Source: Caballeronia megalochromosomata (GTDB lineage Bacteria; Pseudomonadota; Gammaproteobacteria; Burkholderiales; Burkholderiaceae). From it: 64,000 nt of DNA. The notes below the pieces were generated by a model. The model searched no databases and was not told the DNA's origin. It saw only the letters and a program-made list of their open reading frames with translations. How positions within the stretch are numbered: position 1 is the first letter of the stretch; each line of letters begins with the position of its first letter. Shown here in pieces: positions 18,058-26,620 of this stretch. The position numbers and the translations under genes were made by a program. The stretch covers positions 62,001-126,000 of the forward strand of contig LRBF01000213.1 of the NCBI GenBank assembly GCA_001580565.1, read 5' to 3'.

Positions 18058-18375
18058 ATGCTGGTCGACATTCGTCGTTACACGATCGTCCCAGGGCAGC
18101 TTAGGGCCTACCTTGAGGTGTACGAGCAACATGGGCTGCCTGTGCAGCGTCGTCACGTTGGTGACCCCTTGGGCTACTTCATCTCAGAGGTAGGGGAACT
18201 GAACCAAGTGGTTCATCTTTGGGGCTACGAGGACGCCGCTGATCGTCAGCGTCGCCGTGCAGCAATGGAAAGAGATCCAGACTGGATCGAATACAAGAAA
18301 AAGACGGCGTTCGGTCAATTTATTCAACGCCAGGAAAATCAACTGGTGATCTCAGCCCCGTGGTCCAAGCTTTGA
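18058..18375 (+). CDS. NIPSNAP-family protein
   Basis: Small alpha/beta-barrel protein of 105 residues in the dimeric ferredoxin-like NIPSNAP family. Features seen are LVDIRRYTIVPGQLRAYLEVYEQHG, PLGYFISEVGELNQVVHLWGYEDAADRQRRRAAM, and D-P-D-W-I-E-Y near the C-terminus, all typical of the family. No catalytic residues are established for it. The ATG at 18058 is preferred because GAGGA lies 6 nt upstream; ATG 18052 is in frame. First gene of the cluster controlled by the divergent LysR and 40 nt before the DapA-like gene. Such proteins are often found beside catabolic lyases, which suggests an accessory or enzymatic role in this pathway. Confidence 0.85.
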   Translation: MLVDIRRYTIVPGQLRAYLEVYEQHGLPVQRRHVGDPLGYFISEVGELNQVVHLWGYEDAADRQRRRAAMERDPDWIEYKKKTAFGQFIQRQENQLVISAPWSKL

Positions 18376-18415
18376 GGGGCCCCCGGGAGGTCCTACCGGT
18401 CGACCGCATACACGG

Positions 18416-19402
18416 ATGAAACTGAACATGAGCGCGAACCTTCTTGACAATCACGCTGCCGGCGTGTTCCCGATTGCCATTACACCGTTTGCAGACGACG
18501 GGGCGATTGACTTCGTCAGTCTTGAGCGACTTACCGAGTTCTTTCTCAGCTGCGGCGTGCCAGGCATTACCTATCTCGGAGTGCTCGGTGAAGCATCCAA
18601 GCTATCCGGCGTAGAAAGCTTGCGGATCGTGAGGGGGGTATTGAAGCTGGTGCGCGGTCGTGCGCAGGTCATCATGGGTGCGGGTCAAGTTGGCTTCGAC
18701 AATCTTCGTGCATTCACTGCCGAAGTTATGGATGAGGGAGCGTCAGCGATCATGGTTGCCCCTGCCTCCGGACTTAAGACTGATGATCAGGTCTTGGCAT
18801 ATTTCGACGGTGTAGTAAGAGCAATCGGCGACGATGTGCCGCTTGTCGTGCAGGACTATCCCCAGAACACTGGCGTTTTTATGTCAGCACGTGTTCTAGG
18901 TCAATTGATTCGTCGACACCCGAGTATCAAAGTCGTCAAGCACGAGGAGAGTTCCGCCCTTCGGAAGATCACAGCGCTACGCGCGCAGGAACGCGAGGAC
19001 GAACGGCATCGCATTAGCATTTTAGTTGGAAATAGCGGAATACATCTTCCGCAGGAGCTGCTCAGAGGAGCGGACGGCGCCAATACGGGAGTCGCTTTCC
19101 CGGAAATGCTAGTCGAAGTGTGCCGTCGTCACTTCGAGGGTAACGTCTGTGGGGCGGAGGATCTTTACGACCTCTTTCTGCCACTGGTTCGTCACGAACA
19201 ACAGCCCGGAGTTGGCCTAGCAATCCGAAAAGAGATTTTTCGACGTCGCGGCCTGATCGCTTCAGCCCGAGTTCGCTCTCCGGGGCCCACGTTGGACGGA
19301 AATGACCATGCGGAGCTTTCCCGGCTCCTCAGTCGCCTGAATGAAAAGCTGCGCTCAAACGAGGAGGATGCGCTCCTCGGATCTTACAGTCTGTCCGAAT
19401 AA
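18416..19402 (+). CDS. Dihydrodipicolinate synthase-family lyase/aldolase
   Basis: Class I aldolase of 328 residues on the DapA/NAL TIM barrel. Schiff-base Lys is about residue 175 (IKVVKHEES) and the barrel Tyr about 148 (VQDYPQNTGV). The loop GVLGEASKLS replaces the usual G-T-T-G-E pyruvate-binding motif, which suggests a substrate carboxylate other than the lysine-pathway one. The C-terminal extension of some 30 residues is helical and charged. It is the second gene of the cluster. The family performs retro-aldol, dehydratase or decarboxylase steps on 2-keto acids. It is unlikely to serve lysine synthesis because of its catabolic context. Confidence 0.88.
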   Translation: MKLNMSANLLDNHAAGVFPIAITPFADDGAIDFVSLERLTEFFLSCGVPGITYLGVLGEASKLSGVESLRIVRGVLKLVRGRAQVIMGAGQVGFDNLRAFTAEVMDEGASAIMVAPASGLKTDDQVLAYFDGVVRAIGDDVPLVVQDYPQNTGVFMSARVLGQLIRRHPSIKVVKHEESSALRKITALRAQEREDERHRISILVGNSGIHLPQELLRGADGANTGVAFPEMLVEVCRRHFEGNVCGAEDLYDLFLPLVRHEQQPGVGLAIRKEIFRRRGLIASARVRSPGPTLDGNDHAELSRLLSRLNEKLRSNEEDALLGSYSLSE

Positions 19403-19629
19403 TATGGTCAATATGGCAGGTCCGTTATGGTCAGACATCTGTGTTCGCCCTTGGAGCTCCAACCCGATCGCATGATCTTAAAAAATACTTAAAGAGTCAG
19501 CAGCGCAGGCGGTGGTGCGCTAACGGAGCAGGAACGCGGTCGCGACGATGGAAACGGACCTTGAAGCAAAACATGAGAAGGTCGTTTCGCTTAAATCAAG
19601 ACGTCGAATTAATAGAACGGAGACACAAT

Positions 19630-20439
19630 ATGAAAAAGTTCGTTATACCTATTATGTTAGTCTTGTCCGGATTGTGTTCGACGGCGTCAGCCGATGAACT
19701 GGCGGATATCAAATCACGCGGATCGTTGACCTGTGGAGTACTCGGAGACCTTGTACCTCTTGGGTTTCAAGACCCTAAGACCCGAAGTCTCGTCGGGTTC
19801 GACGTTGATGTCTGTGCCGCAGCTGCCAAATATCTAGGCGTTAAGCTAGAACTGAAGACCGTATCGGTTGACGCACGAGTTCCCTCGCTGGTGACGGGTC
19901 GAGTTGACTTGATGACGGCATCATTGGCTTATACGCCGGCGCGAGCGAAGCAGGTTGACTTCTCCTCTGCATATATCTCCGTTCCCGTATCAGTCCTCGT
20001 CAAGAAAAACTCCGGGATCAAAAGCTTCGCAGACCTTGCAGGCAAGAAAATCAGCGCAAATCGCGGATCTACGTCTGAGGTTTATGCACGCCAAAAGCTG
20101 AAGAATAGCGAAGTCATGACATTCGACGATGGCCCGTCGTCTTTTCTTGCGCTACAGCAAGACAAGGTGCAAGGAATGGCTATGGTGAAAAGTGCGGGCG
20201 TCGGCTTCAAAAACAGATCGAACGGAGCGACGGAGTTTTTGGATGAAGCGGTATTTTGGGAGCACGACTGCATCGGTGTAAGAAAGGGAGAGCCGGCGCT
20301 TCTTTCAGCCGTAAATGCTGCGCTTGACCAACTGGAAACTTCTGGCGGAATGCAAACGATTTGGGATCGATGGTACGGCCCCTCGACAGAGTTCAACCTC
20401 GTGCGCGAGAAGAAGATCGTACACCTCTCCGATTTCTGA
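19630..20439 (+). CDS. Polar amino acid ABC transporter substrate-binding protein
   Basis: Periplasmic binding protein of 269 residues in the family-3 solute-binding (GlnH/HisJ-like) group. A signal peptide is clear: MKKFVIPIMLVLSGLCSTASA, with cleavage after A-S-A. The mature part begins DELADIKSRGSLTCGVLGD and contains LVGFDVDVCAAAAKYLG, the family signature region, and RVDLMTASLAYTPARAKQVDFSSAYI. ATG 19630 has GGAGA upstream. It is followed by a strong hairpin (20450-20475) and then the two permease genes, so a higher level of binding protein than membrane components is expected. The ligand is unknown, probably the substrate of the MmgE/PhzF/DapA pathway. Confidence 0.93.
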   Translation: MKKFVIPIMLVLSGLCSTASADELADIKSRGSLTCGVLGDLVPLGFQDPKTRSLVGFDVDVCAAAAKYLGVKLELKTVSVDARVPSLVTGRVDLMTASLAYTPARAKQVDFSSAYISVPVSVLVKKNSGIKSFADLAGKKISANRGSTSEVYARQKLKNSEVMTFDDGPSSFLALQQDKVQGMAMVKSAGVGFKNRSNGATEFLDEAVFWEHDCIGVRKGEPALLSAVNAALDQLETSGGMQTIWDRWYGPSTEFNLVREKKIVHLSDF

Positions 20440-20449
20440 TGAAACGGCC

Positions 20450-20475
20450 GCGGCCGGTGTCCTCGTGCCGGCCGC
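20450..20475 (+). promoter_or_regulatory. Intercistronic hairpin after the binding-protein gene
   Basis: GCGGCCGG and CCGGCCGC make a perfect 8-bp G/C stem with a 10-nt loop, between the binding-protein stop and the first permease start. There is no T-run, so it is more likely an mRNA-stabilising structure than a terminator. Confidence 0.6.
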
Positions 20476-20491
20476 AACGATGTAGCGAGCG

Positions 20492-21187
20492 ATGACCATG
20501 AATCTCGAGTCCTTCTCTGTGTTGGCTGAGCCAGACGTCCAACTGCTGTTTCTCCGGGGCACGTTGACGTCGCTCGAGCTGTTTGCGGTATCTGCGTTAA
20601 TCGCGTATGCGCTCGGAGCCCTGCTTGTGGTGCTGCGTCTGTCAGGACGAATCCCCTCTGCAGCCGTAGGGGCTTTCGTCGAGTATCACCGCAACGTTCC
20701 GAGTATCGTACAGATTTTCGTTTGGTATTTCGGCGTATCTCAAATCCTGCCAACGTCCTGGCATGCATGGACCAACAATCATCTCGGTGCATTCTTCTAT
20801 GCAGTCGTGGCGCTATCACTTAATTCGGCAGCGTACATATCCGAGGACCTCCGAAGCGGAATCCGGTCAGTTACTAACGGGCAAATGGAAGCGGCGCGGG
20901 CCTTGGGACTGAACTACCTGAAGACGATGCGCCTGGTGATGGTTCCACAGGCCGTAAGAAGCGCCGCTCCCGCGCTTGTCAACCAAGCACTGAGCCTCTT
21001 AAAAACGACAAGTCTGGCAATGGCTATTGGAGTCAGTGAACTGATGTACGTCGCACGTCAGCTGGACGGAGAGACGTACGCCACTTTCGCGGCCTATCTG
21101 ACGCCGACGGTTATCTATCTGCTCTGCACATTGACATTAATGTATGTTGGTGGGCGACTGCAGCGGCCCGTGCATGCTTCGCGTTGA
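20492..21187 (+). CDS. Polar amino acid ABC transporter permease (first)
   Basis: Inner-membrane permease of 231 residues in the HisM/GlnP-type group. About five hydrophobic helices are visible, starting with LFLRGTLTSLELFAVSALIAYALGALLVVL. The cytoplasmic EAA loop is ISEDLRSGIRSVTNGQMEAARALGLNYLKTMRLVMVPQA, which docks to the ATPase. It forms a heterodimer with the next permease. ATG 20492 was taken, with another ATG two codons later. It is 12 nt from the next permease gene and the two are likely translationally linked. Length is normal. Confidence 0.93.
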   Translation: MTMNLESFSVLAEPDVQLLFLRGTLTSLELFAVSALIAYALGALLVVLRLSGRIPSAAVGAFVEYHRNVPSIVQIFVWYFGVSQILPTSWHAWTNNHLGAFFYAVVALSLNSAAYISEDLRSGIRSVTNGQMEAARALGLNYLKTMRLVMVPQAVRSAAPALVNQALSLLKTTSLAMAIGVSELMYVARQLDGETYATFAAYLTPTVIYLLCTLTLMYVGGRLQRPVHASR

Positions 21188-21199
21188 GGGCGCAAGAAA

Positions 21200-21937
21200 A
21201 TGATAGAAATAATTTCTCAATACGGCCTGTCATTGCTTGTTGGTCAGTATCCAAACGGTCCACTTGGAGGCGTTGCGCTTACGCTGGTGATGTCCGTGGC
21301 GGCATTGCTTGCAGCCTTTCCGGTAGCTGTAATGGTAGCTGTGGCTCGAACGAGCCCCATTCGAGCAATACGACGCGCGGCGTCGTTTTACGTCAGCATG
21401 GTGCGGGGAATTCCGCTCCTGCTCATTATCTTTTGGGCTTACTTTGTGTTGCCTCTTGTTACCGGAGTGACCACTTCCGCGGTCGTTACGGTCATTTGCG
21501 CTCTGGTGATTTATGAGGGAGCATACCTAGGCGAGGCAATACGCGCAGCTCTACAGGCGCTTCCAAAAGGCCAGAACGAAGCAGCTCGATCGCTTGGCAT
21601 GAGTTATACCGCGACGCTGTTCAAGGTAATTCTTCCACAGGCGCTTTTTAACTGTCTTCCGAGCATGATGAACCAGTTCGTGTTGATTGTTAAGAACACA
21701 TCGCTCGCGTATATCATCGGAGCCCATGAGTTGACCTTCTCCGCAAATGGAATAAACGCCCAGTTGCTAACCAGGCCCTTCGAGGTTTACGTCATTCTCG
21801 CTGCTCTCTATTTTGTCATCTGCTATTCCTTGAGCCGTTTCTCTCGAACGTTGGAGCGTCGCGTTTTACGGAAAAGATTGGGTATGAGCGGTCGTCGAAC
21901 CGATAGCAAGTCCTCACTCGCACAGGCATCGTCATGA
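21200..21937 (+). CDS. Polar amino acid ABC transporter permease (second)
   Basis: Inner-membrane permease of 245 residues. Hydrophobic segments start with YGLSLLVGQYPNGPLGGVALTLVMSVAALLAAFPVAVMVAVA. The EAA loop reads IYEGAYLGEAIRAALQALPKGQNEAARSLGMSYTATLFKVILPQAL. Partner of the permease encoded just upstream. The 3' end overlaps the ATPase start by 4 nt (ATGA), indicating translational coupling. The extended C-terminal tail is basic and cytoplasmic. Family confident, substrate inferred only from neighbours. Confidence 0.93.
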   Translation: MIEIISQYGLSLLVGQYPNGPLGGVALTLVMSVAALLAAFPVAVMVAVARTSPIRAIRRAASFYVSMVRGIPLLLIIFWAYFVLPLVTGVTTSAVVTVICALVIYEGAYLGEAIRAALQALPKGQNEAARSLGMSYTATLFKVILPQALFNCLPSMMNQFVLIVKNTSLAYIIGAHELTFSANGINAQLLTRPFEVYVILAALYFVICYSLSRFSRTLERRVLRKRLGMSGRRTDSKSSLAQASS

Positions 21938-22662
21938 TCGAGTTTATCAACGTCAATAAGTGGTACGGAAGTCATCATGTCCTCAACAACGTTAATGAAC
22001 GTGTTGAGCGCGGTGAGGTTGTAGTGATCTGTGGGCCGTCCGGTTCCGGAAAGTCCACGCTGATCCGAACGGTGAACAGACTCGAGCCAATCGAAAAAGG
22101 GCAGATCCTTGTCGATGACGTTGATGTCAATGCCCGGAAGACATCCGTGAACCGCTTGCGAAGCGGTATCGGATTCGTTTTCCAGCAGTTCAATCTTTTT
22201 CCCCACCTCAGTGTAAGAGACAATGTTGCTTTGGCGCCTGTGAACGTTCATGGTGTCTCAAAGAAGGACGCGACGGAGAACGCGATGGAGTTGCTTGATA
22301 AGGTGGGACTGCAGCACAAGGCCGAAGCGTTTCCTGGCCAGCTTTCGGGTGGGCAGCAGCAACGGGTAGCCATTGCGAGGGCTCTGGCGATGAAGCCTCC
22401 GGTCATGCTTTTTGACGAGCCTACCAGCGCTCTTGATCCAGAGATGGTGGGAGAAGTCCTGCAGGTGATGAAGCAGCTCGCGACTGATGGCATGACTATG
22501 ATGTGCGTGACACACGAAATGGGATTCGCCCGAGAGGTCGCCGATAAAGTATGGTTCATTGCCGAGGGCGAGGTTCTGGAGCGAGCTAAGCCTACAGAAT
22601 TCTTCACAGCACCGCGTCATCCAAGGGCTCAGAAATTTGTAGCTGATATTCGTGGACATTGA
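21934..22662 (+). CDS. Polar amino acid ABC transporter ATP-binding protein
   Basis: Cytoplasmic ATPase of 242 residues of the GlnQ/HisP group. Walker A GPSGSGKST, Q-loop F-Q-Q-F-N-L-F, signature LSGGQQQRVAIARALA, Walker B VMLFDEP, D-loop SALDP and the switch His in VTHEMGFA are all present. It starts inside the previous gene's stop (ATGA). Together with 19630-21937 it completes the import system. A 230-nt gap follows before the MmgE/PrpD gene, so that part may have its own promoter. Confidence 0.95.
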   Translation: MIEFINVNKWYGSHHVLNNVNERVERGEVVVICGPSGSGKSTLIRTVNRLEPIEKGQILVDDVDVNARKTSVNRLRSGIGFVFQQFNLFPHLSVRDNVALAPVNVHGVSKKDATENAMELLDKVGLQHKAEAFPGQLSGGQQQRVAIARALAMKPPVMLFDEPTSALDPEMVGEVLQVMKQLATDGMTMMCVTHEMGFAREVADKVWFIAEGEVLERAKPTEFFTAPRHPRAQKFVADIRGH

Positions 22663-22891
22663 AGGAAGTCCGAAGCGCGCTCGTACCTTGGCGGGGCACG
22701 GGCGTAGGCAGAAGATGGTTCAATCAAAGCGGTGCCGCGTTTGCGTGCAGTAAGACTAACGGATTGATGTGCATTCGATCTGACTGAAATGAATACCAGA
22801 GGATTCGCTGCAAGAAGTGAAAGTCTCTGTACGCTCCCCTGATTGACGCAACGCGCACGGTCCTGAGCCCGCTCCGCAGGCCAGGCTAGTA

Positions 22892-24256
22892 ATGATTAAC
22901 ACTGGGAACAACGGCGTTCCGCTGGAAGCAACTATGGAAACAGCGTTGGCAAACGACCTCGCTTGTCTTGCACTGAAACTGAAATCCGAAACTAAGAATG
23001 CGGCAGTGCGCCACCTTGTAAGGCAGTGCCTGATCGATGCCGTCGCGTCAGCAGTGGCAGGATACGATTCGTCAGTGGCGGATATGGCGATGCGATTTGC
23101 GATCAATGGTCTTGGAGCCGGATCGTCGCGGCCGTGGTTTTTCGATTGTGCCGGCATCACCCCAGCCGGGGCAGCGTTCGTCAACTCGAGTGCAATGTCG
23201 TCGCTCGATATCGATGACGGCAATCGAGCGGCGCGTGGGCACCTTGGCGCCGCCGTTGTTCCCGCGGCCTCGGCTTTTGGCGCACTGAGCGACGCGTCAC
23301 CGGACACCTTCGCTCATGCGATCTTAGCTGGCTGCGAGATTGGAGCGCGTCTAGGCGCGGTCGAGTCACCGCCGTTCTTTGCATCCGGGAGGTGGGCTGG
23401 GGTCGGCGCAGCGGTCGCGACGGGAATCTGCCTTGATTTCGAACAGGGTCAACTGGCTAACGCGATTTCTCTCTCAGTCCACTGCGCGCCGCTCATGGCC
23501 GCGGCAGGAGTACGGTCGTTGATGATTGGGCACATTAAGGAAGGCGTACCGTTCGGGATGCTCTCGGGAGTGACATCCGCTTTACTCGCACGAGAGGGAT
23601 ACAGGGGCGATCCGGATGCGGTGGAGAGTTCAGGTATATACGATACCCATCGCCTCACTGCATACCCTGAGCTGACGAGCGCATTCGAACGTACGTATTT
23701 CAAACGATATACCTGCTGCCGTCTGGCTCACGCACCAATAGATGCGGTGATGGCCGTCATTGAGCGCGAGAAAATCAACATATCGGACATCGACCAAATT
23801 ACGGTGCGTACGTTCAAAACAGCGATCGAACTTCCGAACGAGGTACGTCCTACATCATTCGAATCGGCGCAATACAGTCTACCGTTCGCTATCGCGGTGG
23901 CGCTCCGAGGGGGGAAAGACGCGTTGCTGCCTTTGGCTCCTATGGCGCATCACGACAATGAGATTGCTGCGCTCGCAGCGCGGGTCGTTCTCGAGCATAA
24001 CCCCGAGTTCGACAATTCATATCCAACGACCACTCCGACCATCATACGGATCACGACTCGCGCTGGCGTCACGTTTGAGGAGTGGCGCGAAACTGCCGAT
24101 GGCGACCCTGGGCGCCCGTTTACCGATGCCCAATTGATTGAGAAGCTGCAAAGCTTGGGCCGCGGAAAGGTGCCGGACAAACGACTAACCTCGATGATCC
24201 AGCTAGTCTGCACAGATATTCCTGGAGCGCGGGAATTCGAAATGGCACTACATTGA
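22892..24256 (+). CDS. MmgE/PrpD-family protein
   Basis: Protein of 454 residues in the family of 2-methylcitrate dehydratase PrpD, cis-aconitate decarboxylase and iminodisuccinate epimerase (isomerase or dehydratase chemistry without a cofactor). Typical segments are VRQCLIDAVASAVAGYD near the N-terminus, the helical domain with SSAMSSLDIDDGNRAARGHLGAAVVPAASAFG (family D-D-x-x... region), and the C-terminal lid domain F-K-R-Y-T-C-C-R-L-A-H with PIDAVMAVI. It overlaps the PhzF frame slightly, and a stop-start ATTGA junction links them. In the context of PhzF and RidA it may isomerise or dehydrate an amino acid-derived acid; methylcitrate is unlikely since no prpBC genes are nearby. Confidence 0.88.
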   Translation: MINTGNNGVPLEATMETALANDLACLALKLKSETKNAAVRHLVRQCLIDAVASAVAGYDSSVADMAMRFAINGLGAGSSRPWFFDCAGITPAGAAFVNSSAMSSLDIDDGNRAARGHLGAAVVPAASAFGALSDASPDTFAHAILAGCEIGARLGAVESPPFFASGRWAGVGAAVATGICLDFEQGQLANAISLSVHCAPLMAAAGVRSLMIGHIKEGVPFGMLSGVTSALLAREGYRGDPDAVESSGIYDTHRLTAYPELTSAFERTYFKRYTCCRLAHAPIDAVMAVIEREKINISDIDQITVRTFKTAIELPNEVRPTSFESAQYSLPFAIAVALRGGKDALLPLAPMAHHDNEIAALAARVVLEHNPEFDNSYPTTTPTIIRITTRAGVTFEEWRETADGDPGRPFTDAQLIEKLQSLGRGKVPDKRLTSMIQLVCTDIPGAREFEMALH

Positions 24257-24279
24257 TCTGCGGCACAGATATTCGATCG

Positions 24280-25098
24280 ATGAAAAGCGAAATTTGCTTA
24301 CCTATTTGGCAGGTCGACGCATTCTCCTCGGAAGTATTCGGAGGGAATCCCGCTGCCGTTGTCGCTTTGGCTGGCGCTTGGCTTGCGGACGAGTTGATGC
24401 AAGCCATCGCAGCGGAAAATAACCTGTCCGAGACCGCCTTCGTACGGCTCGGGATAGATCCAGTCCCGTTGCGCTGGTTTACCCCTGCTTGCGAAGTCCC
24501 TCTGTGTGGGCACGCGACGCTGGCAACTGTTGCCGTAATGCACAAAGTTCTCGGTCTTGTTGACACCGGAGCGGTTGTGGAGATCTCAACTGCCAGCGGC
24601 ATTCTCCGCGTTAGCGTGGGACCTACAAACTACGTCTTGGATTTTCCGGCCCGTCAAACGGTTGCGACGTGTACAACCAAGGCCCAACTCGAAGCAGTAC
24701 TTGGCTGCGAGATAAGGGAAGTTTGGAAGAGCGTCGATAGATACGTGTGCCTTCTCGACAGCGAGGCAGAAGTTCGTCGGGTGCAACTGGACATCGGCAA
24801 GTCGTCGTCGTTGGACCTTCCAGGAATAATTGCAACGGCACGCGGCAGCGACTGCGACTTCGTATCACGGTACTTTGCTCCAGGAAAGGGGGTGCAGGAA
24901 GATCCAGTTACCGGAACCTCGCATTGCACACTCGCACCGTTCTGGGCACAACGGCTTGGCAAAACGACTTTTCGAGCAAAGCAACTGTCACATCGGGGAG
25001 GCGAGATTGAATGTTCCATTGTCGGCGACCGCGTGCTGCTTACGGGGGAGTGCAAGGTCTATCTTCAAGGATCGATTACTGTGCCAAACATTGCCTAG
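24280..25098 (+). CDS. PhzF-family isomerase/epimerase
   Basis: Protein of 272 residues on the diaminopimelate-epimerase-like PhzF fold. Typical motifs are LPIWQVDAFSSEVFGGNPAAVV at the start, NLSETAFV containing the catalytic Glu of the family, RWFTPACEVPLCGHATLATVAVM, and DPVTGTSHCTLAPFWAQRLG near the C-terminus. PhzF proteins catalyse proton-shift isomerisation without cofactors and most members have no known substrate. The ATG 24280 start matches the family N-terminus; an in-frame TTG at 24253 overlapping the previous stop would couple translation. It lies between the MmgE/PrpD and RidA genes and is likely part of one pathway. Confidence 0.9.
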   Translation: MKSEICLPIWQVDAFSSEVFGGNPAAVVALAGAWLADELMQAIAAENNLSETAFVRLGIDPVPLRWFTPACEVPLCGHATLATVAVMHKVLGLVDTGAVVEISTASGILRVSVGPTNYVLDFPARQTVATCTTKAQLEAVLGCEIREVWKSVDRYVCLLDSEAEVRRVQLDIGKSSSLDLPGIIATARGSDCDFVSRYFAPGKGVQEDPVTGTSHCTLAPFWAQRLGKTTFRAKQLSHRGGEIECSIVGDRVLLTGECKVYLQGSITVPNIA

Positions 25099-25141
25099 CA
25101 CGACCATTCCCGTCAGGCTTACTGTCTAAGGAGGACGCATC

Positions 25142-25603
25142 ATGTCACCAGAGGAAAAAATCATTGCGCTAGGACTTGAACTCCCACCGGCGCTTCCACC
25201 ACGCTTTAGTTACATTCCTTATAGGCAAGTTGGAGACTTGTTGTTTTTGGCAGGACACGGACCTCGACTTCCCGACGACAGCTACCGCACCGGGACGATC
25301 TCGCGGGAGGAACAGATTCCTGCCTTCTACGCGGACGCACAATTGACCGGCCTAAACATCCTGGCGACCCTTAAAGCTGCGGTCGGCGAGCTCGAGCGGA
25401 TTAAGGCGTTTGTGAAACTTCTCGGGATGGTCAATGCAGCGCCGAATTTCACATCTCATCCAAAGGTTATCGATGGGTGCTCGGATTTGTTAGTCAATGT
25501 CTTTGGCGAGGTTGGACGGCATGCCCGGTCTGCGGTCGGGATGTCCTCGCTTCCGAGCGGACTGACGGTCGAAATCGAAGCCATCGTTCAGGTAAACATG
25601 TAG
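25142..25603 (+). CDS. RidA-family protein (larger subtype)
   Basis: Trimeric YjgF/RidA-fold protein of 153 residues. The RidA core is visible in RFSYIPYRQVGDLLFLAGHGPRLPDD, AQLTGLNILATLKAAVGELERIKAFVKLLGMVNAAPNFTSHPKVIDGCSDLLVNVFGEVGRHARSAVGMSSLPSGLTVEIEAIVQV. The Arg of A-R-S-A-V-G occupies the position that holds the substrate carboxylate in active deaminases. Length and spacing place it in a subtype distinct from the roughly 128-residue proteins at 33249 and 52183. It probably hydrolyses an enamine or imine, or another C-N or ester bond in this pathway. An AGGAGG precedes the ATG. Confidence 0.88.
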   Translation: MSPEEKIIALGLELPPALPPRFSYIPYRQVGDLLFLAGHGPRLPDDSYRTGTISREEQIPAFYADAQLTGLNILATLKAAVGELERIKAFVKLLGMVNAAPNFTSHPKVIDGCSDLLVNVFGEVGRHARSAVGMSSLPSGLTVEIEAIVQVNM

Positions 25604-26620
25604 TTGTTATGGGACTGAGCGCGCGAGCGCGCGAGGCCCTCCCAGAACGTCGATCCCAGTGCGCGCAGGTCGTGTGCGTTGACCTTCAGTCCGAAGCTTC
25701 AAGGTCCCTAAGGCAGAAGGGGATCTGCGTGCGGTTTGTGAACCTCCGACCATTGGGGTCGGAAAGCGCCTTTGTTCCGACAACCGCGCCCTCATCCTCT
25801 GAAGAAGCGGTCAGCACTTCGGTAGTGACCGTGCAAAGAAGATGTCTCGTGCATCGGATGCAATCCGTTACGCAGTCTGCCGTATCACCCGCATCCGTCC
25901 CGACCCGCTCTTCCTGAAGCCCTATCGGATCAAGCATCGCATAGCTTGAGGAAAGGCTTACCGTTTCGAATCTCGTTTTTGTTCGCCATTCGCGCCGACG
26001 GTCATCCCGTCAATCGCCGAGATCACTCCGTGCATCAAGTCGCGCCGCTGATTCTCAGTGAGAGAGTGCAAAAATCTTCTTCTCCGGTGAGCATCCTGCT
26101 ACGGACGGGCCTTCAGATGCCCATAGTTCGCAAAGTACTTCATAACCGTGTCCAGTACGGGTGACTCACCTCATGCGAGCAAACCCTCAGTTGCCAAATT
26201 CTACGAAAGAAGATAATTTCTCTCATATCAGATCGTAGATACTGACCGCCGGGAACAGGAAGAGCGTCGTTGCTTTGCCGTTTGGATTACGAAAGCGATG
26301 CGCCGTTTCCGGCGGGACGGGTCGGTGTACGAGGTGGCTTAACCAATACTGACGATTAGGAATCCGTACGACGAGCGCGTATGTATTGAAAGGGAACGGT
26401 AGGAGTGTCTAGCCTTCCTTTCGACGACAGGCTGCACCCAGTGTCTTTAAGGGACACACATGGCGTCTCTGATCACGTACTGATGCAAATGTCTCTCGGC
26501 TCAATGAGTGGAAGAACGCACTTTCCTTGCGATTTCCTGACTGTTCTGGGAATAGCCCGCGTCAAGAATTCGAGCGGCGGACCTAGTCAAAGATCAACTG
26601 AACCAAATTTTGAGGACAAA
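25604..26620. other. Interval with decayed sequence
   Basis: About 1 kb with no intact gene. A possible cupin-protein remnant on the minus strand occupies about 26223-26385 (separate entry). The sequence TCTACGAAAGAAGA at 26200-26213 matches 11 of 14 positions of the palindrome at 5542 and is a weak operator candidate. The rest showed nothing recognisable. Confidence 0.5.
26223..26385 (-). pseudogene. Possible C-terminal remnant of a cupin-type protein
   Basis: The minus strand reads V-P-P-E-T-A-H-R-F-R-N-P-N-G-K-A-T-T-L-F-L-F-P-A-V-S-I-Y-D-L-I then a stop. This looks like the last strands of a cupin domain (the H-R-F-x-N-P signature). No matching upstream reading frame or start was found within the next 400 nt on that strand. 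It may be a relic of an XRE-cupin regulator or a cupin enzyme. The assignment rests on one short motif and is weak. Confidence 0.35.
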
